This document shows, in pieces, positions 1 through 7,425 of a stretch of DNA of 9,867 bases. Made by a program: the position numbers and the translations under genes. The notes below the pieces were generated by a model. The model was not told where the DNA came from. It was given only the letters and a program-made list of their open reading frames with translations, and made no database searches. The stretch lies in NCBI GenBank assembly GCA_016777645.1, contig JADHRC010000053.1, forward strand, positions 1 to 9,867, read 5' to 3'. Source of the DNA: Alphaproteobacteria bacterium. Its GTDB lineage: Bacteria > Pseudomonadota > Alphaproteobacteria > Puniceispirillales > Marisalimonadaceae. The stretch's first letter is position 1. The number at the start of each line of letters is the position of its first letter.

Positions 1-810
1 TTCAATTTCAGCATTAAACGATTTTGCATCTTCACAATAGGGTGCATGACCAACATTTTGTAATTCTTTAACCTTAGCGTGCGGAATTAGCTTTTCTAAC
101 TCATCAGACCGTTCTTTTGAGACAACTACATCTTTAGAGGCTTTTAAAATTAAGCAATCTTGTTTAAGATTTAATAAATATTTCGAGGTATCTAACGTTT
201 GCATAGCCATACCGCCACACACTATTGAATTTTCACTGATTTCTCCACTAATTGAAGATAGAAATTTAAAAACTTCTTCATTTTTTAGATCAGGCAACAT
301 TTTTTTCACTCTTAATTGCCCAAATTCTTTATTAGACATTTTTTTTCTTTGGTCTAACCTTAACTTATATGCTTCTCTCAAGGGAGCCCCTTTTGGCAAA
401 GCGTAACCCTTATGAGTACATGACAAAAAAACCTTGTTTACTAAATTATTGTTTTGGGAGGCAACAATTTGTGCAAGCATTCCACCCATTGAATGCCCAA
501 CTAAATCACATTTCTTAATGTTAAGATTAACTAATAATTTTTTAACTAACTCCGCTATTTTAAACATATCTAGATCCACTGGATCTGATTTACCAAAGCC
601 TGGAGCGTCCAATGCTAAAATTGACCTTTTATCTTTAAAGTGATTAAACTGGTATGCCCAACTCCTACTATTCCCATTAAATCCATGAAGAAACAAAATA
701 GGCCACTCTTCGTTTATTTTATTATATCTAAAAGAAAGGTTAATATTTAAGTCTTTGTCATGAAAAATAGATATAGGTGGCAAATATTCAAAAATTTTTT
801 GATAACTCAC
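1..810 (-). CDS. Alpha/beta hydrolase, C-terminus cut by window edge
   Basis: Read on the complementary strand this is an open frame of 270 codons running off the left edge without a stop. It starts at a GTG (810-808) preceded by GGAG seven bases upstream. The protein has the alpha/beta-hydrolase fold signals in order: the oxyanion-region HGFNG (residues 42-46), DAPGFGKSD (68-76), the nucleophile elbow GHSMGG with Ser107, the acidic member in ASKD (Asp227), and the catalytic His255 in NVGHAPYCED. All three catalytic residues are therefore present, and only a short tail is probably missing given the usual 260-290 residues of such enzymes. There is no signal peptide, so it is likely cytoplasmic. 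The family covers esterases, lactonases, C-C hydrolases and others, and the substrate cannot be told. It is divergent from the importer operon, so shared regulation is possible but unproven. The family call is firm; the function is open. Confidence 0.88.
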   Translation of the reverse strand, partial: MSYQKIFEYLPPISIFHDKDLNINLSFRYNKINEEWPILFLHGFNGNSRSWAYQFNHFKDKRSILALDAPGFGKSDPVDLDMFKIAELVKKLLVNLNIKKCDLVGHSMGGMLAQIVASQNNNLVNKVFLSCTHKGYALPKGAPLREAYKLRLDQRKKMSNKEFGQLRVKKMLPDLKNEEVFKFLSSISGEISENSIVCGGMAMQTLDTSKYLLNLKQDCLILKASKDVVVSKERSDELEKLIPHAKVKELQNVGHAPYCEDAKSFNAEIE

Positions 811-817
811 AGTTATA

Positions 818-821
818 CTCC
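818..821 (-). promoter_or_regulatory. Ribosome binding site fixing the GTG start of the alpha/beta hydrolase
   Basis: The complementary strand reads GGAG here, seven bases before the GTG at 810-808. No in-frame ATG lies nearby upstream: the ATG at 844 runs straight into a TAA. This supports GTG as the true start. Confidence 0.6.
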
Positions 822-881
822 AATAAATATATTTAAAGATGCATTAAAAAAAATCAGACAAATTAGATATTCAAATATACT

Positions 882-908
882 TTGACTCTCAAAAAATTTT
901 ATTACAAT
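882..908 (+). promoter_or_regulatory. Candidate sigma-70 promoter for the importer operon
   Basis: TTGACT at 882-887 matches five of six bases of the -35 consensus. TACAAT at 903-908 matches five of six of the -10 consensus, with a 15-base spacer that is slightly short; CAATAT at 905-910 would give 17 bases. It lies just upstream of the binding-protein gene. The whole divergent region (811-936) is so A/T-rich that -10-like hexamers arise by chance, so the -35 is the stronger part of the evidence. I saw no clear operator palindrome or riboswitch-like structure in the region. Confidence 0.35.
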
Positions 909-926
909 ATTTTTATAAATAATTTT

Positions 927-932
927 GGAGGT
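927..932 (+). promoter_or_regulatory. Strong ribosome binding site that sets the start of the binding protein
   Basis: GGAGGT lies four bases before the ATG at 937-939. A longer in-frame reading from TTG at 925 would place the start on top of this site, so the ATG at 937 is preferred and the signal peptide then begins cleanly with MKLINGL. Confidence 0.75.
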
Positions 933-936
933 CATA

Positions 937-2526
937 ATGAAACTAATAAATGGACTTATTATTTTTATAATGAGTTGTTTTTTATCCAGCATGTCATTTT
1001 CTAAAGATTTAACTGTTGGACTAAAATCTGAGCCTAGCTCAATCGATCCACACTATCACAATCTTGGGCCAAACAATTCTTTTTCAACCCATATTTTTGA
1101 TAGTCTAGTCGGAACAGACGAAAACCAACAACATTATCCTAATCTTGCAGTTTCTTGGAAACCTATAGATGACACAACTTGGGAATTTAAATTAAGAAAA
1201 AATGTAAAATGGCACGATGGAAGTGATTTTACAGCAGATGACGTTATATTCACCTCACAAAGGGCCCCAAACGTACCTAAATCACCATCTGGCTTTGGTA
1301 CCTATTTAAAAGGTAAAACATTTATTAAAATTGATAGTCATACAATTCACATCAAAACGGGAAAACCATACCCCTTAATGCCAAATGATATTTCTACTGT
1401 TAAAATCATCTCAAAAAAACATGGAGAAAATGCTTCCACATCTGATTACAACAGTGGAAAAGCAGCGATTGGAACAGGCCCTTATAAATTTGTTCAGTGG
1501 GTTCCTGGTGACAAAATTGTCATTGAAGCCAATGAGAATTATCATGGAGCATTAAAAAATAAACCAGCATATAAAAAAGTTTTATTTAAGCCAATTAAAA
1601 CTGGTCCTGCTAGAATAGCAGCTCTTCTCGCAGGAGATGTTGATCTTATTGATAGCGTTCCACCCTTAGATGTTGCTAGATTAAAGAAAAATAATAAGTT
1701 GAAACTTATGAGTGGACCCTCTAATAGAGTTATCTACTTACATATGGATCAATTTAGAGAAGATTCTCCTCATATAAGAGCTATAGGTGGAGGGAAAATA
1801 AAAAACCCCCTTATGAATGTTAAAGTCAGAAAGGCTATTTCACTTGCTATTAACAGAGATGCAATGGTTGAAAAAGTAATGGAAGGTATTGCGGTAAAAG
1901 CTGGTCAATTATTACCTGCTGGTTTTCATGGTGTTTCACCAAAGATGAAGCCTGATCCATATGATCCCAGTACTGCCAAAAAACTATTGAAAGAGGCAGG
2001 GTATGGTGATGGTTTTGAAATGACAATTCATGGCCCAAATGATCGATACATTAATGATGCCAAAATAGCTGAAGCTTTAGCTCAAATGCTTTCAAGAATA
2101 GGTATTAAAGCAAAGGTTGAAACAATGCCAAAGGCTGTCTATTTCAAAAGAGCATCTTCAGGTGGCCCTAACAAAAGCCCTGAATTTAGTTTTATGGTTT
2201 TAGGTTGGGGAGCTGGTTCTGGAGAAGCTTCTTCTCCTCTTAGAGCTTTACTTCATAGTTATGACAAATCTATAGGTATGGGAAGAGCTAATAGAGGCAG
2301 ACATTCAGACCCTGCTGTTGATAAGATTATTCAAAAAGCTTTGTCAACTGTAGACGCTGACGCTAGAGGAAAATTATTAGCTGAAGCAACTGAAATAGCT
2401 GTTGGTCAAAATTACGGTGTTATTCCTGTTCACTATCAGATGAATACATGGGCAACAACATCTAATTTAAGTTATCAACCCAGAACAGATGAAAGAACAA
2501 TTGTCATGGGGTTAAGTGACAATTAA
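937..2526 (+). CDS. Periplasmic solute-binding protein of a peptide-type ABC importer (SBP family 5)
   Basis: The product is 529 residues from the ATG at 937, typical for the DppA/OppA class (about 500-540). Residues 1-22 form a Sec signal peptide: a Lys near the start, a hydrophobic core, then a likely signal-peptidase I site after Ser-Phe-Ser, giving a mature protein that starts KDLTVGLKSEPSSIDPH. Family hallmarks follow: IFDSLVGTD, a PNLAVSWKP segment, the classic FKLRKNVKWHDG and FTADDV stretch, GTGPYKF, LLAGDVDLID, and VRKAISLAINRD in the middle of the chain. The protein would capture ligand in the periplasm and deliver it to the two permeases encoded next. Family 5 proteins bind peptides, but also nickel, opines, glutathione and other ligands, so the substrate is open. 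It is the first gene of the operon, followed by a hairpin, which fits higher expression than the downstream genes. The family and transport role are secure. Confidence 0.95.
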   Translation: MKLINGLIIFIMSCFLSSMSFSKDLTVGLKSEPSSIDPHYHNLGPNNSFSTHIFDSLVGTDENQQHYPNLAVSWKPIDDTTWEFKLRKNVKWHDGSDFTADDVIFTSQRAPNVPKSPSGFGTYLKGKTFIKIDSHTIHIKTGKPYPLMPNDISTVKIISKKHGENASTSDYNSGKAAIGTGPYKFVQWVPGDKIVIEANENYHGALKNKPAYKKVLFKPIKTGPARIAALLAGDVDLIDSVPPLDVARLKKNNKLKLMSGPSNRVIYLHMDQFREDSPHIRAIGGGKIKNPLMNVKVRKAISLAINRDAMVEKVMEGIAVKAGQLLPAGFHGVSPKMKPDPYDPSTAKKLLKEAGYGDGFEMTIHGPNDRYINDAKIAEALAQMLSRIGIKAKVETMPKAVYFKRASSGGPNKSPEFSFMVLGWGAGSGEASSPLRALLHSYDKSIGMGRANRGRHSDPAVDKIIQKALSTVDADARGKLLAEATEIAVGQNYGVIPVHYQMNTWATTSNLSYQPRTDERTIVMGLSDN

Positions 2527-2539
2527 TAATCATAAATCT

Positions 2540-2575
2540 ATTTTAACCCAGAGCCTAATGGCTTTGGGTTAAGAT
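2540..2575 (+). terminator. Strong intra-operon hairpin after the binding-protein gene
   Basis: TTAACCCAGAGCC (2543-2555) and GGCTTTGGGTTAA (2560-2572) form a 13-pair stem with one G-U pair around a four-base TAAT loop. Three further pairs (one G-U) extend it to 2540 and 2575. The hairpin lies 13 bases after the stop codon. It is not followed by a clean U-run, only GATTTTGT, so full termination is unlikely. A partial terminator, or a 3' stabiliser of the binding-protein message as is known between malE and malF, is more likely. Type is given as terminator for want of a better class. Confidence 0.6.
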
Positions 2576-2593
2576 TTTGTTTACTGAAATAAT

Positions 2594-3568
2594 ATGACAG
2601 CTTTTTTACTTAAAAGATCAACTCAGAGCCTGCTGGTTTTATTCATTATGTCTTTGCTAGTTTTCAGTGGTGTGAACTTAGTAGGTGATCCAGTTGAAAT
2701 GTTAATAAATCCTGAGGCCGATCAGGAAGATGTAGAAAGAGTTATTCGAGAGTTAGGCTTAGATAGACCAATAACAGAACAATATTGGTTTTTCTTGGTA
2801 AATGCCTTTAAAGGAGATTTGGGAACTTCTTTTGTATTTGGAGAACCTGCCCTTAAACTTATTATTCAACGAATGCCCGCAACATTAGAGTTAGCGTTTT
2901 TTTCTTTATTTATATCAATTATTTTTGCATTGCCTCTTGGAATATATGCTGGATTAAAACCAGAAAGCAAAATAAGTAAGCTAATAATGGCTGGGTCTAT
3001 ATTAGGTTTTTCAATGCCCACTTTCTGGGTAGGAATAATCTTTATTATGATTTTTGCAGTTCATCTTGGATGGCTTCCATCTACAGGAAGAGGTGAAATT
3101 GGTACTTTTATGGGTATTCATAGTTCTTTATTCACACTTGATGGTTTGTCACACATTTTCCTACCGGCTTTAAACCTTGCTTTATTTAAATTATCGTCAA
3201 TTGTTCGTCTAACAAGAGCTGGAACAAGAGAGATCATTCATCAAGATTATATAAAATTTGCTCGTGCAAAGGGGTTGTCTGAAAATAGAGTAATAAACAC
3301 CCATCTTCTAAAAAATATTTTGATACCAATTGTTACAGTTGTTGGTCTTGAATTTGGTTCATTAATAGCCTTTTCTACAGTTACAGAAACAATTTTTGCA
3401 TGGCCTGGAATGGGTAAATTAATTATAGATTCTATATATAATTTAGATAGGCCAGTAATTGTTGCGTATCTAATGATAATTGTTTTTTTCTTTGTATTCT
3501 TAAATTTAATAGTAGATATATTATATACGATTTTAGATCCACGTGTCCGTATTCAAGGTTCTAAATAG
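2594..3568 (+). CDS. ABC importer permease 1, DppB/OppB type
   Basis: The product is 324 residues, the usual length for DppB-type inner-membrane permeases. About six membrane segments are visible at roughly 9-30, 98-120, 132-158, 186-205, 240-263 and 288-313. Between the first two lies the typical soluble stretch with LGLDRPITEQYW and GDLGTSF. The cytoplasmic coupling loop that contacts the ATPase is at about 218-245, with DYIKFARAKGLSENRV and then the LLKN and IP positions. TETIFAWPGMGKL (264-276) is another family hallmark. It would form the channel with the next gene product. The ATG at 2594 has no strong Shine-Dalgarno sequence, and the gene lies 67 bases after the binding-protein stop with the hairpin between. 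The following gene begins directly after its TAG. Family and role are secure; the substrate is not. Confidence 0.94.
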   Translation: MTAFLLKRSTQSLLVLFIMSLLVFSGVNLVGDPVEMLINPEADQEDVERVIRELGLDRPITEQYWFFLVNAFKGDLGTSFVFGEPALKLIIQRMPATLELAFFSLFISIIFALPLGIYAGLKPESKISKLIMAGSILGFSMPTFWVGIIFIMIFAVHLGWLPSTGRGEIGTFMGIHSSLFTLDGLSHIFLPALNLALFKLSSIVRLTRAGTREIIHQDYIKFARAKGLSENRVINTHLLKNILIPIVTVVGLEFGSLIAFSTVTETIFAWPGMGKLIIDSIYNLDRPVIVAYLMIIVFFFVFLNLIVDILYTILDPRVRIQGSK

Positions 3569-4450
3569 ATGTCTAATGAAAAAACAGGTTTATCAAAATT
3601 TTGGTCCGAATTCACTGAAAATAAGATTGCCTTAATTTCATTATTGATTTTTCTATTTATTGTATTTGTAGCAATTTTTGCTCCTATTATTTCTCCAACT
3701 GACCCTTATGATCTAAGTAAAGTTAGCATTATGGATAGTAGACTTCCCCCTTTATCAGAAAATTTTGCTGGTCAAACCTTTCTTCTAGGTAGTGATGGAG
3801 CAGGAAGGGATATGTTATCTGCTATTTTTTATGGTTTAAGGGTGAGCTTAGGCGTTGGAGTTATGTCTGGGATATTTGCATTAATAATAGGAACATTTTT
3901 TGGAATTTCGGCCGCCTTTTTTGGGGGTAAATATGAAACTTTTATAATGAGAGTAGTAGATATTCAGCTAAGTTTTCCGTCAATTCTTATGGCACTTATT
4001 ATTCTGGCAGCCTTTGGCAAAGGTGTTGAAAAAACAATTATCGCATTAGTATTAGTACAATGGGCATATTACGCCAGAACAGCTCGAGCAACCGCATTAG
4101 TTGAGAGAAGTAAAGAGTACGTTGAAGCCGCCCATTGTTTGGCCTTAGGGAATAAGAAAATTATGTTTAAGCATATTTTACCCAATTGTATGCCACCATT
4201 AATAGTTGTTGGTACTTTGCAGACCGCACATGCTATTTCACTTGAAGCAACACTGAGTTTTTTAGGCCTTGGTCTGCCCATAACTGAGCCATCCCTTGGA
4301 CTATTAATAGGAAATGGTTTTGAATATATGCATACAGGAGATTTTTGGATAAGCATTTTCCCTGGAGTTGCTCTATTAATTACTATTGTTTCAATCAATT
4401 TAGTAGGCGACCATCTGAGAGATATGTTTAATCCACGTCTTAAAAGATAA
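3569..4450 (+). CDS. ABC importer permease 2, DppC/OppC type
   Basis: The product is 293 residues, normal for DppC-type permeases. The ATG abuts the TAG of the upstream permease with no gap, which suggests translational coupling. The N-terminal region has the short cytoplasmic tail and first membrane segment (about 20-42) of the family, then the conserved LLGSDGAGRDMLS (72-84). Further membrane segments lie at about 92-117, 134-150, 152-172, 208-230 and 262-282. The ATPase-coupling loop (185-206) reads VEAAHCLALGNKKIMFKHI and ends in LPN. The usual glycine, seven residues into the EAA motif, is alanine here, with a glycine two residues later. EATLSFLGLGLP (226-237) and the C-terminal NLVGDHLRDMFNPRLKR are typical. 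It pairs with the upstream permease as the channel heterodimer. The family call is secure. Confidence 0.94.
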   Translation: MSNEKTGLSKFWSEFTENKIALISLLIFLFIVFVAIFAPIISPTDPYDLSKVSIMDSRLPPLSENFAGQTFLLGSDGAGRDMLSAIFYGLRVSLGVGVMSGIFALIIGTFFGISAAFFGGKYETFIMRVVDIQLSFPSILMALIILAAFGKGVEKTIIALVLVQWAYYARTARATALVERSKEYVEAAHCLALGNKKIMFKHILPNCMPPLIVVGTLQTAHAISLEATLSFLGLGLPITEPSLGLLIGNGFEYMHTGDFWISIFPGVALLITIVSINLVGDHLRDMFNPRLKR

Positions 4451-4454
4451 AACA

Positions 4455-5423
4455 ATGGACAACATTTTAAAAATTGAAAATCTAAAAACTCACTTTTTTA
4501 CTAAAAATGGTATTCTTAAAGCAGTAGATGATATTAGTTTCAATATTAAACGAGGTGAAATTGTTGGTTTAGTCGGCGAGTCTGGTTCAGGAAAATCTAT
4601 AACTGGTTTTTCTATAATGGGTCTGATTGATGCCCCTGGTAAAATTGTTTCAGGTAACATTTTATTTAATAATCATCCCCTACTTAATTATACCCCTGAC
4701 CAAATGCGCAATTTAAGAGGTAACAAATTAGCTATGATTTTTCAAGACCCTATGATGACGCTAAACCCTGTTTTAAGAATAGATACGCAAATGATTGAAA
4801 CAATCAAAGCACACGACAAAACCATATCTGTTAGAAATGCATTTGAAATAGCAAGAGATACTCTTGGTCTAGTAGGCATTTCTTCACCAGAAGAAAGGAT
4901 GAAAGCTTACCCTCATCAATTTTCAGGTGGTATGAGACAAAGAGTATCAATAGCTATTGCAATGCTAAACAAACCAGATTTAATCATTGCAGATGAACCA
5001 ACAACTGCTCTCGATGTAACTATTCAAGGACAGGTAATTTATGAAATGCAAGAGTTGTGTAAGAAAACAGGCACTGCATTATTATGGATTACACATGATT
5101 TAGCTGTTGTAGCGGGGATAGCATCAAGGATTTGTGTTATGTATGCTGGAAGAATAGTTGAACAAGGTTCTGTGAAAGAAATTATTAATAATCCAATGCA
5201 CCCTTATACTATTGGCTTAATTAAAAGTGTTCCAAGTCAAAACAAGCGTGGGGAACCACTTCATCAAATTGAAGGTATGGTTCCTTCAATGTTAAATCTA
5301 CCTGATGGCTGTGCTTTCCATGACAGATGTAACCAAGCAACGAATAATTGTAAAAATAGTAAACCATTAGAAACAAATTTTTCTAAAACAAGAGTAATTA
5401 GATGTTTCAATTTTGAAAGATGA
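4455..5423 (+). CDS. ABC importer ATPase 1, DppD/OppD type
   Basis: This 322-residue protein would power the importer from the cytoplasmic face. Visible motifs are Walker A GESGSGKS (41-48), Q-loop IFQDP (Gln97), signature FSGGMRQR (156-163), Walker B LIIADE (Asp180, Glu181), D-loop ALDV and H-loop His214, so it should be a competent ATPase. The C-terminal oligopeptide-transporter extension starts around NPMHPYTIGLI (246-256). It contains four cysteines, 286, 292, 299 and 317, spaced C-x5-C-x6-C-x17-C. Some DppD/OppD-type ATPases carry a [4Fe-4S] cluster on such cysteines, so the same is inferred here. The gene begins four bases after the second permease stop and has only a weak purine-rich leader, which fits coupled translation. 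Family and role are secure. Confidence 0.95.
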   Translation: MDNILKIENLKTHFFTKNGILKAVDDISFNIKRGEIVGLVGESGSGKSITGFSIMGLIDAPGKIVSGNILFNNHPLLNYTPDQMRNLRGNKLAMIFQDPMMTLNPVLRIDTQMIETIKAHDKTISVRNAFEIARDTLGLVGISSPEERMKAYPHQFSGGMRQRVSIAIAMLNKPDLIIADEPTTALDVTIQGQVIYEMQELCKKTGTALLWITHDLAVVAGIASRICVMYAGRIVEQGSVKEIINNPMHPYTIGLIKSVPSQNKRGEPLHQIEGMVPSMLNLPDGCAFHDRCNQATNNCKNSKPLETNFSKTRVIRCFNFER

Positions 5424-5429
5424 ATATGA

Positions 5430-6431
5430 ATGTCAAAAATACTTGAAATAAAAAATATTTCCAAGAAATTTATAAAATCTATAGATTTATCATCAAAGTT
5501 TATTAATTTTTTTGGTGATTTTTATCGTGAAGAAATAATTCATGCAGTAGACAACGTATCATTTGACGTCATGTCAGGAGAGGTTGTTGGTGTAGTTGGC
5601 GAATCAGGTTGTGGTAAGTCAACGCTAGGTAGAATGGTATCTGGAATACTACCTATAACTTCCGGCAAGGTCGACTTTAAGGGAGAACATTATTGTGGTT
5701 TTGAGGGAACAAGCTATAAAACTGACATTAATCTTAATTTAAAAATACAAATGATATTTCAAGATCCTTTCTCTTCATTAAACCCTAGACAAAAAATAAT
5801 TGATATAATTTCTGAAGCTCCTCTTCATCATGATCTTATAACAAAAAAAAATAAAAAATCATTTGTAGAAGATATTTTGAAAAAGGTTGGTTTAGGTTCT
5901 GATGTAATAGAAAGATATCCGCACCAATTTTCTGGTGGTCAAAGACAGAGAATTGGAATAGCTAGAGCGCTAGCTGTTTCACCAGATTTAATAGTATGTG
6001 ATGAATCAATTGCAGCCCTAGATGTATCAATACAGGCTCAAGTAATTAACTTGTTTTTAAAATTAAGAGAAGATTTCAATTTAACTTATTTGTTTATAAG
6101 TCATGATATTGGAGTAATACAACATATAGCTGATAAGGTTGTAGTAATGTATCTTGGACAAGTTGTAGAATCAGCTAGTGTGAAAGAAATATTTAGTAAG
6201 CCCAATCACCCTTACACTCAAGCCCTACTTGAAGGTGTGCCAACTTTAGATACGAAAAGAAAAGTATACACACCTATAAAAGGAGAAATTCCTTCACCAT
6301 TAGATCCTCCAACAGGATGTTATTTTCATCCTCGTTGTAAGTTTTCAACTAAAAAATGCATTGAAGAAAAACCTTTATTTTCCGAAATTTCACCCGGTCA
6401 TTTTTCAGCTTGTCACCTTAATAAAAATTAA
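5430..6431 (+). CDS. ABC importer ATPase 2, DppF/OppF/AppF type
   Basis: This 333-residue protein is the partner of the preceding ATPase and completes the importer. Motifs are Walker A GESGCGKST (57-65), Q-loop IFQDPFSSLNPRQ (Gln111), signature FSGGQRQR (167-174), Walker B LIVCDE (Asp191, Glu192) followed by SIAALDVS, and His225 in ISHD. The usual DEP after Walker B is DES, which leaves the catalytic glutamate intact. The segment of about 20 residues between the first beta strand and AVDNVSF (residues 17-38) is typical of the F-type subunits. The C-terminal extension ends in another four-cysteine set, 297, 303, 310 and 328, spaced C-x5-C-x6-C-x17-C exactly as in the first ATPase. The gene starts six bases after the first ATPase stop. 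It is the last gene of the operon and converges on the minus-strand deacylase. Confidence 0.95.
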   Translation: MSKILEIKNISKKFIKSIDLSSKFINFFGDFYREEIIHAVDNVSFDVMSGEVVGVVGESGCGKSTLGRMVSGILPITSGKVDFKGEHYCGFEGTSYKTDINLNLKIQMIFQDPFSSLNPRQKIIDIISEAPLHHDLITKKNKKSFVEDILKKVGLGSDVIERYPHQFSGGQRQRIGIARALAVSPDLIVCDESIAALDVSIQAQVINLFLKLREDFNLTYLFISHDIGVIQHIADKVVVMYLGQVVESASVKEIFSKPNHPYTQALLEGVPTLDTKRKVYTPIKGEIPSPLDPPTGCYFHPRCKFSTKKCIEEKPLFSEISPGHFSACHLNKN

Positions 6432-6439
6432 TTTTTTTT
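6423..6439. terminator. Possible weak A/T-only terminator between convergent genes
   Basis: AAAAATTAATTTTT (6423-6436) is a perfect 14-base palindrome overlapping the importer's last codons, and the T-run continues to 6439. It has no G-C pairs, so the hairpin would be weak. It is the only candidate end signal in the 16-base gap between the two convergent transcription units. Confidence 0.25.
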
Positions 6440-6447
6440 AATATTAA

Positions 6448-7422
6448 TTAAACTGGATATGCCAATCTTACAGCTGTTTTGCCAACAAATAATCTTTTTG
6501 AGGGCATTATCAGAAAAGTTTGATCAAATGGTGCTTCAATAACTTCTTCATCATCATAACCTATAATTTCACCTTTTTTTAGACAATCAAAACCTTGCCA
6601 ATTCTTTTCAAATTTAAAATTTTTTGTTTTTATAGTTATGATTTTCCCAACTTTTAGGAATTGTATTTTTGAATCATTATCTGATTTAGGTAAGTATTCC
6701 AATCCAAATTCATTACCCATAATACCCGTGTTACGTATAAATCTAATTGTAGTCTCAATAGCTATTGGCTCTGAACTTTTTTCCCAATGTTGACCACATT
6801 CTACGAGAAGAGCATTTTTAATACTTGATGGATTTGAAAACTCCCCAAAATCTCGCATCCTCATTCCTTCTTTATGCCCTGAGTCAATAATAGTTGGAAT
6901 TTTCATACCTACAGATTTAGCTAGGTCTAGCCCTTTTTGCTCCATTCCAGCCATCATTAATGGAATACAAGGTTTCTGCATTGAATGGATATCTAACAAA
7001 AAATCAACTTCTGCAATAATTGGCTTAACTTCTCTTGCTCGTAAGTACTCACTTGTTTGCTTTCTTTCTTTGTCGTCTAGCACCCCAGGTCCCCATAATC
7101 TATTAAAATCCTCGTCTACCCATCTGGTTCTATTTGGATTAGACGGATCGAACGCAAGGTAAGCTTCTATATTCATAAAACCTAAAGATAATTTTCCTCT
7201 TTTTGGTATCTCCTCTTTTTTAAAAAGCCAGTCGAGTGCTATAGCACCACATGGTTCATTACCATGAACAACTGCAGATATAAAAACATGCGGACCATGT
7301 TTTCCAGAATCAAAGGTATGTACATAATCAATACCAGTATTACTTTTCTTATATGATGAAATGTCAGGAGCAATTAATTCCACTGGAAGTTCATTTTTAT
7401 AATCTAACATTTTATCTACCAT
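6448..7422 (-). CDS. Succinylglutamate desuccinylase/aspartoacylase-family zinc hydrolase
   Basis: The product is 324 residues with no signal peptide, so cytoplasmic. The family removes an acyl group from the amino nitrogen of an amino acid, using a carboxypeptidase-like (M14) zinc site. Visible site residues are His53 and Glu56 in VVHGNEPCG, His146 in LLDIHSM as third ligand, and a probable catalytic Glu208 in LLVECGQHWE. NRTRWVDEDFNRLWG (97-111) holds the Asn/Arg cluster that the family uses to bind the substrate carboxylate. Residues from about 255 form the C-terminal beta domain. The ATG at 7422 lies three bases after the stop of the upstream N-formylglutamate amidohydrolase, with GAGAGA in that gene's last codons as ribosome site, so the two are co-transcribed. 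Whether the substrate is N-acetyl-aspartate, N-succinyl-glutamate, N-acetyl-diaminobutyrate (ectoine breakdown) or something else cannot be told. The other arginine-succinyltransferase or ectoine genes are not in view. Confidence 0.88.
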   Translation of the reverse strand: MVDKMLDYKNELPVELIAPDISSYKKSNTGIDYVHTFDSGKHGPHVFISAVVHGNEPCGAIALDWLFKKEEIPKRGKLSLGFMNIEAYLAFDPSNPNRTRWVDEDFNRLWGPGVLDDKERKQTSEYLRAREVKPIIAEVDFLLDIHSMQKPCIPLMMAGMEQKGLDLAKSVGMKIPTIIDSGHKEGMRMRDFGEFSNPSSIKNALLVECGQHWEKSSEPIAIETTIRFIRNTGIMGNEFGLEYLPKSDNDSKIQFLKVGKIITIKTKNFKFEKNWQGFDCLKKGEIIGYDDEEVIEAPFDQTFLIMPSKRLFVGKTAVRLAYPV

Positions 7423-7425
7423 TTT

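Noticed and set aside
434..643. Short plus-strand open frame of 69 codons
   Set aside because: It lies inside the minus-strand alpha/beta hydrolase, whose triad and motifs are clear; the short frame has no ribosome site or family resemblance.
967..978. Possible lipoprotein cysteine in the binding-protein signal (Cys14)
   Set aside because: The residues before it are Ile-Met-Ser; Met is not usual at that lipobox position, and a good signal-peptidase I site follows at Ser-Phe-Ser, so a soluble periplasmic protein is more likely.
2549..2631. Direct repeat CAGAGCCT (2549-2556 and 2624-2631) that might let the hairpin's 3' arm pair with the permease coding start
   Set aside because: Eight bases over this distance are expected by chance, and the competing pairing is much weaker than the 13-pair hairpin.
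4069..4455. Minus-strand open frame of 128 codons opposite the second permease
   Set aside because: The plus strand encodes a textbook DppC-type permease over the whole stretch; the antisense product has no recognisable domain and is a shadow. The same holds for the antisense frames at 1850-2038, 5264-5464 and 8955-9137.
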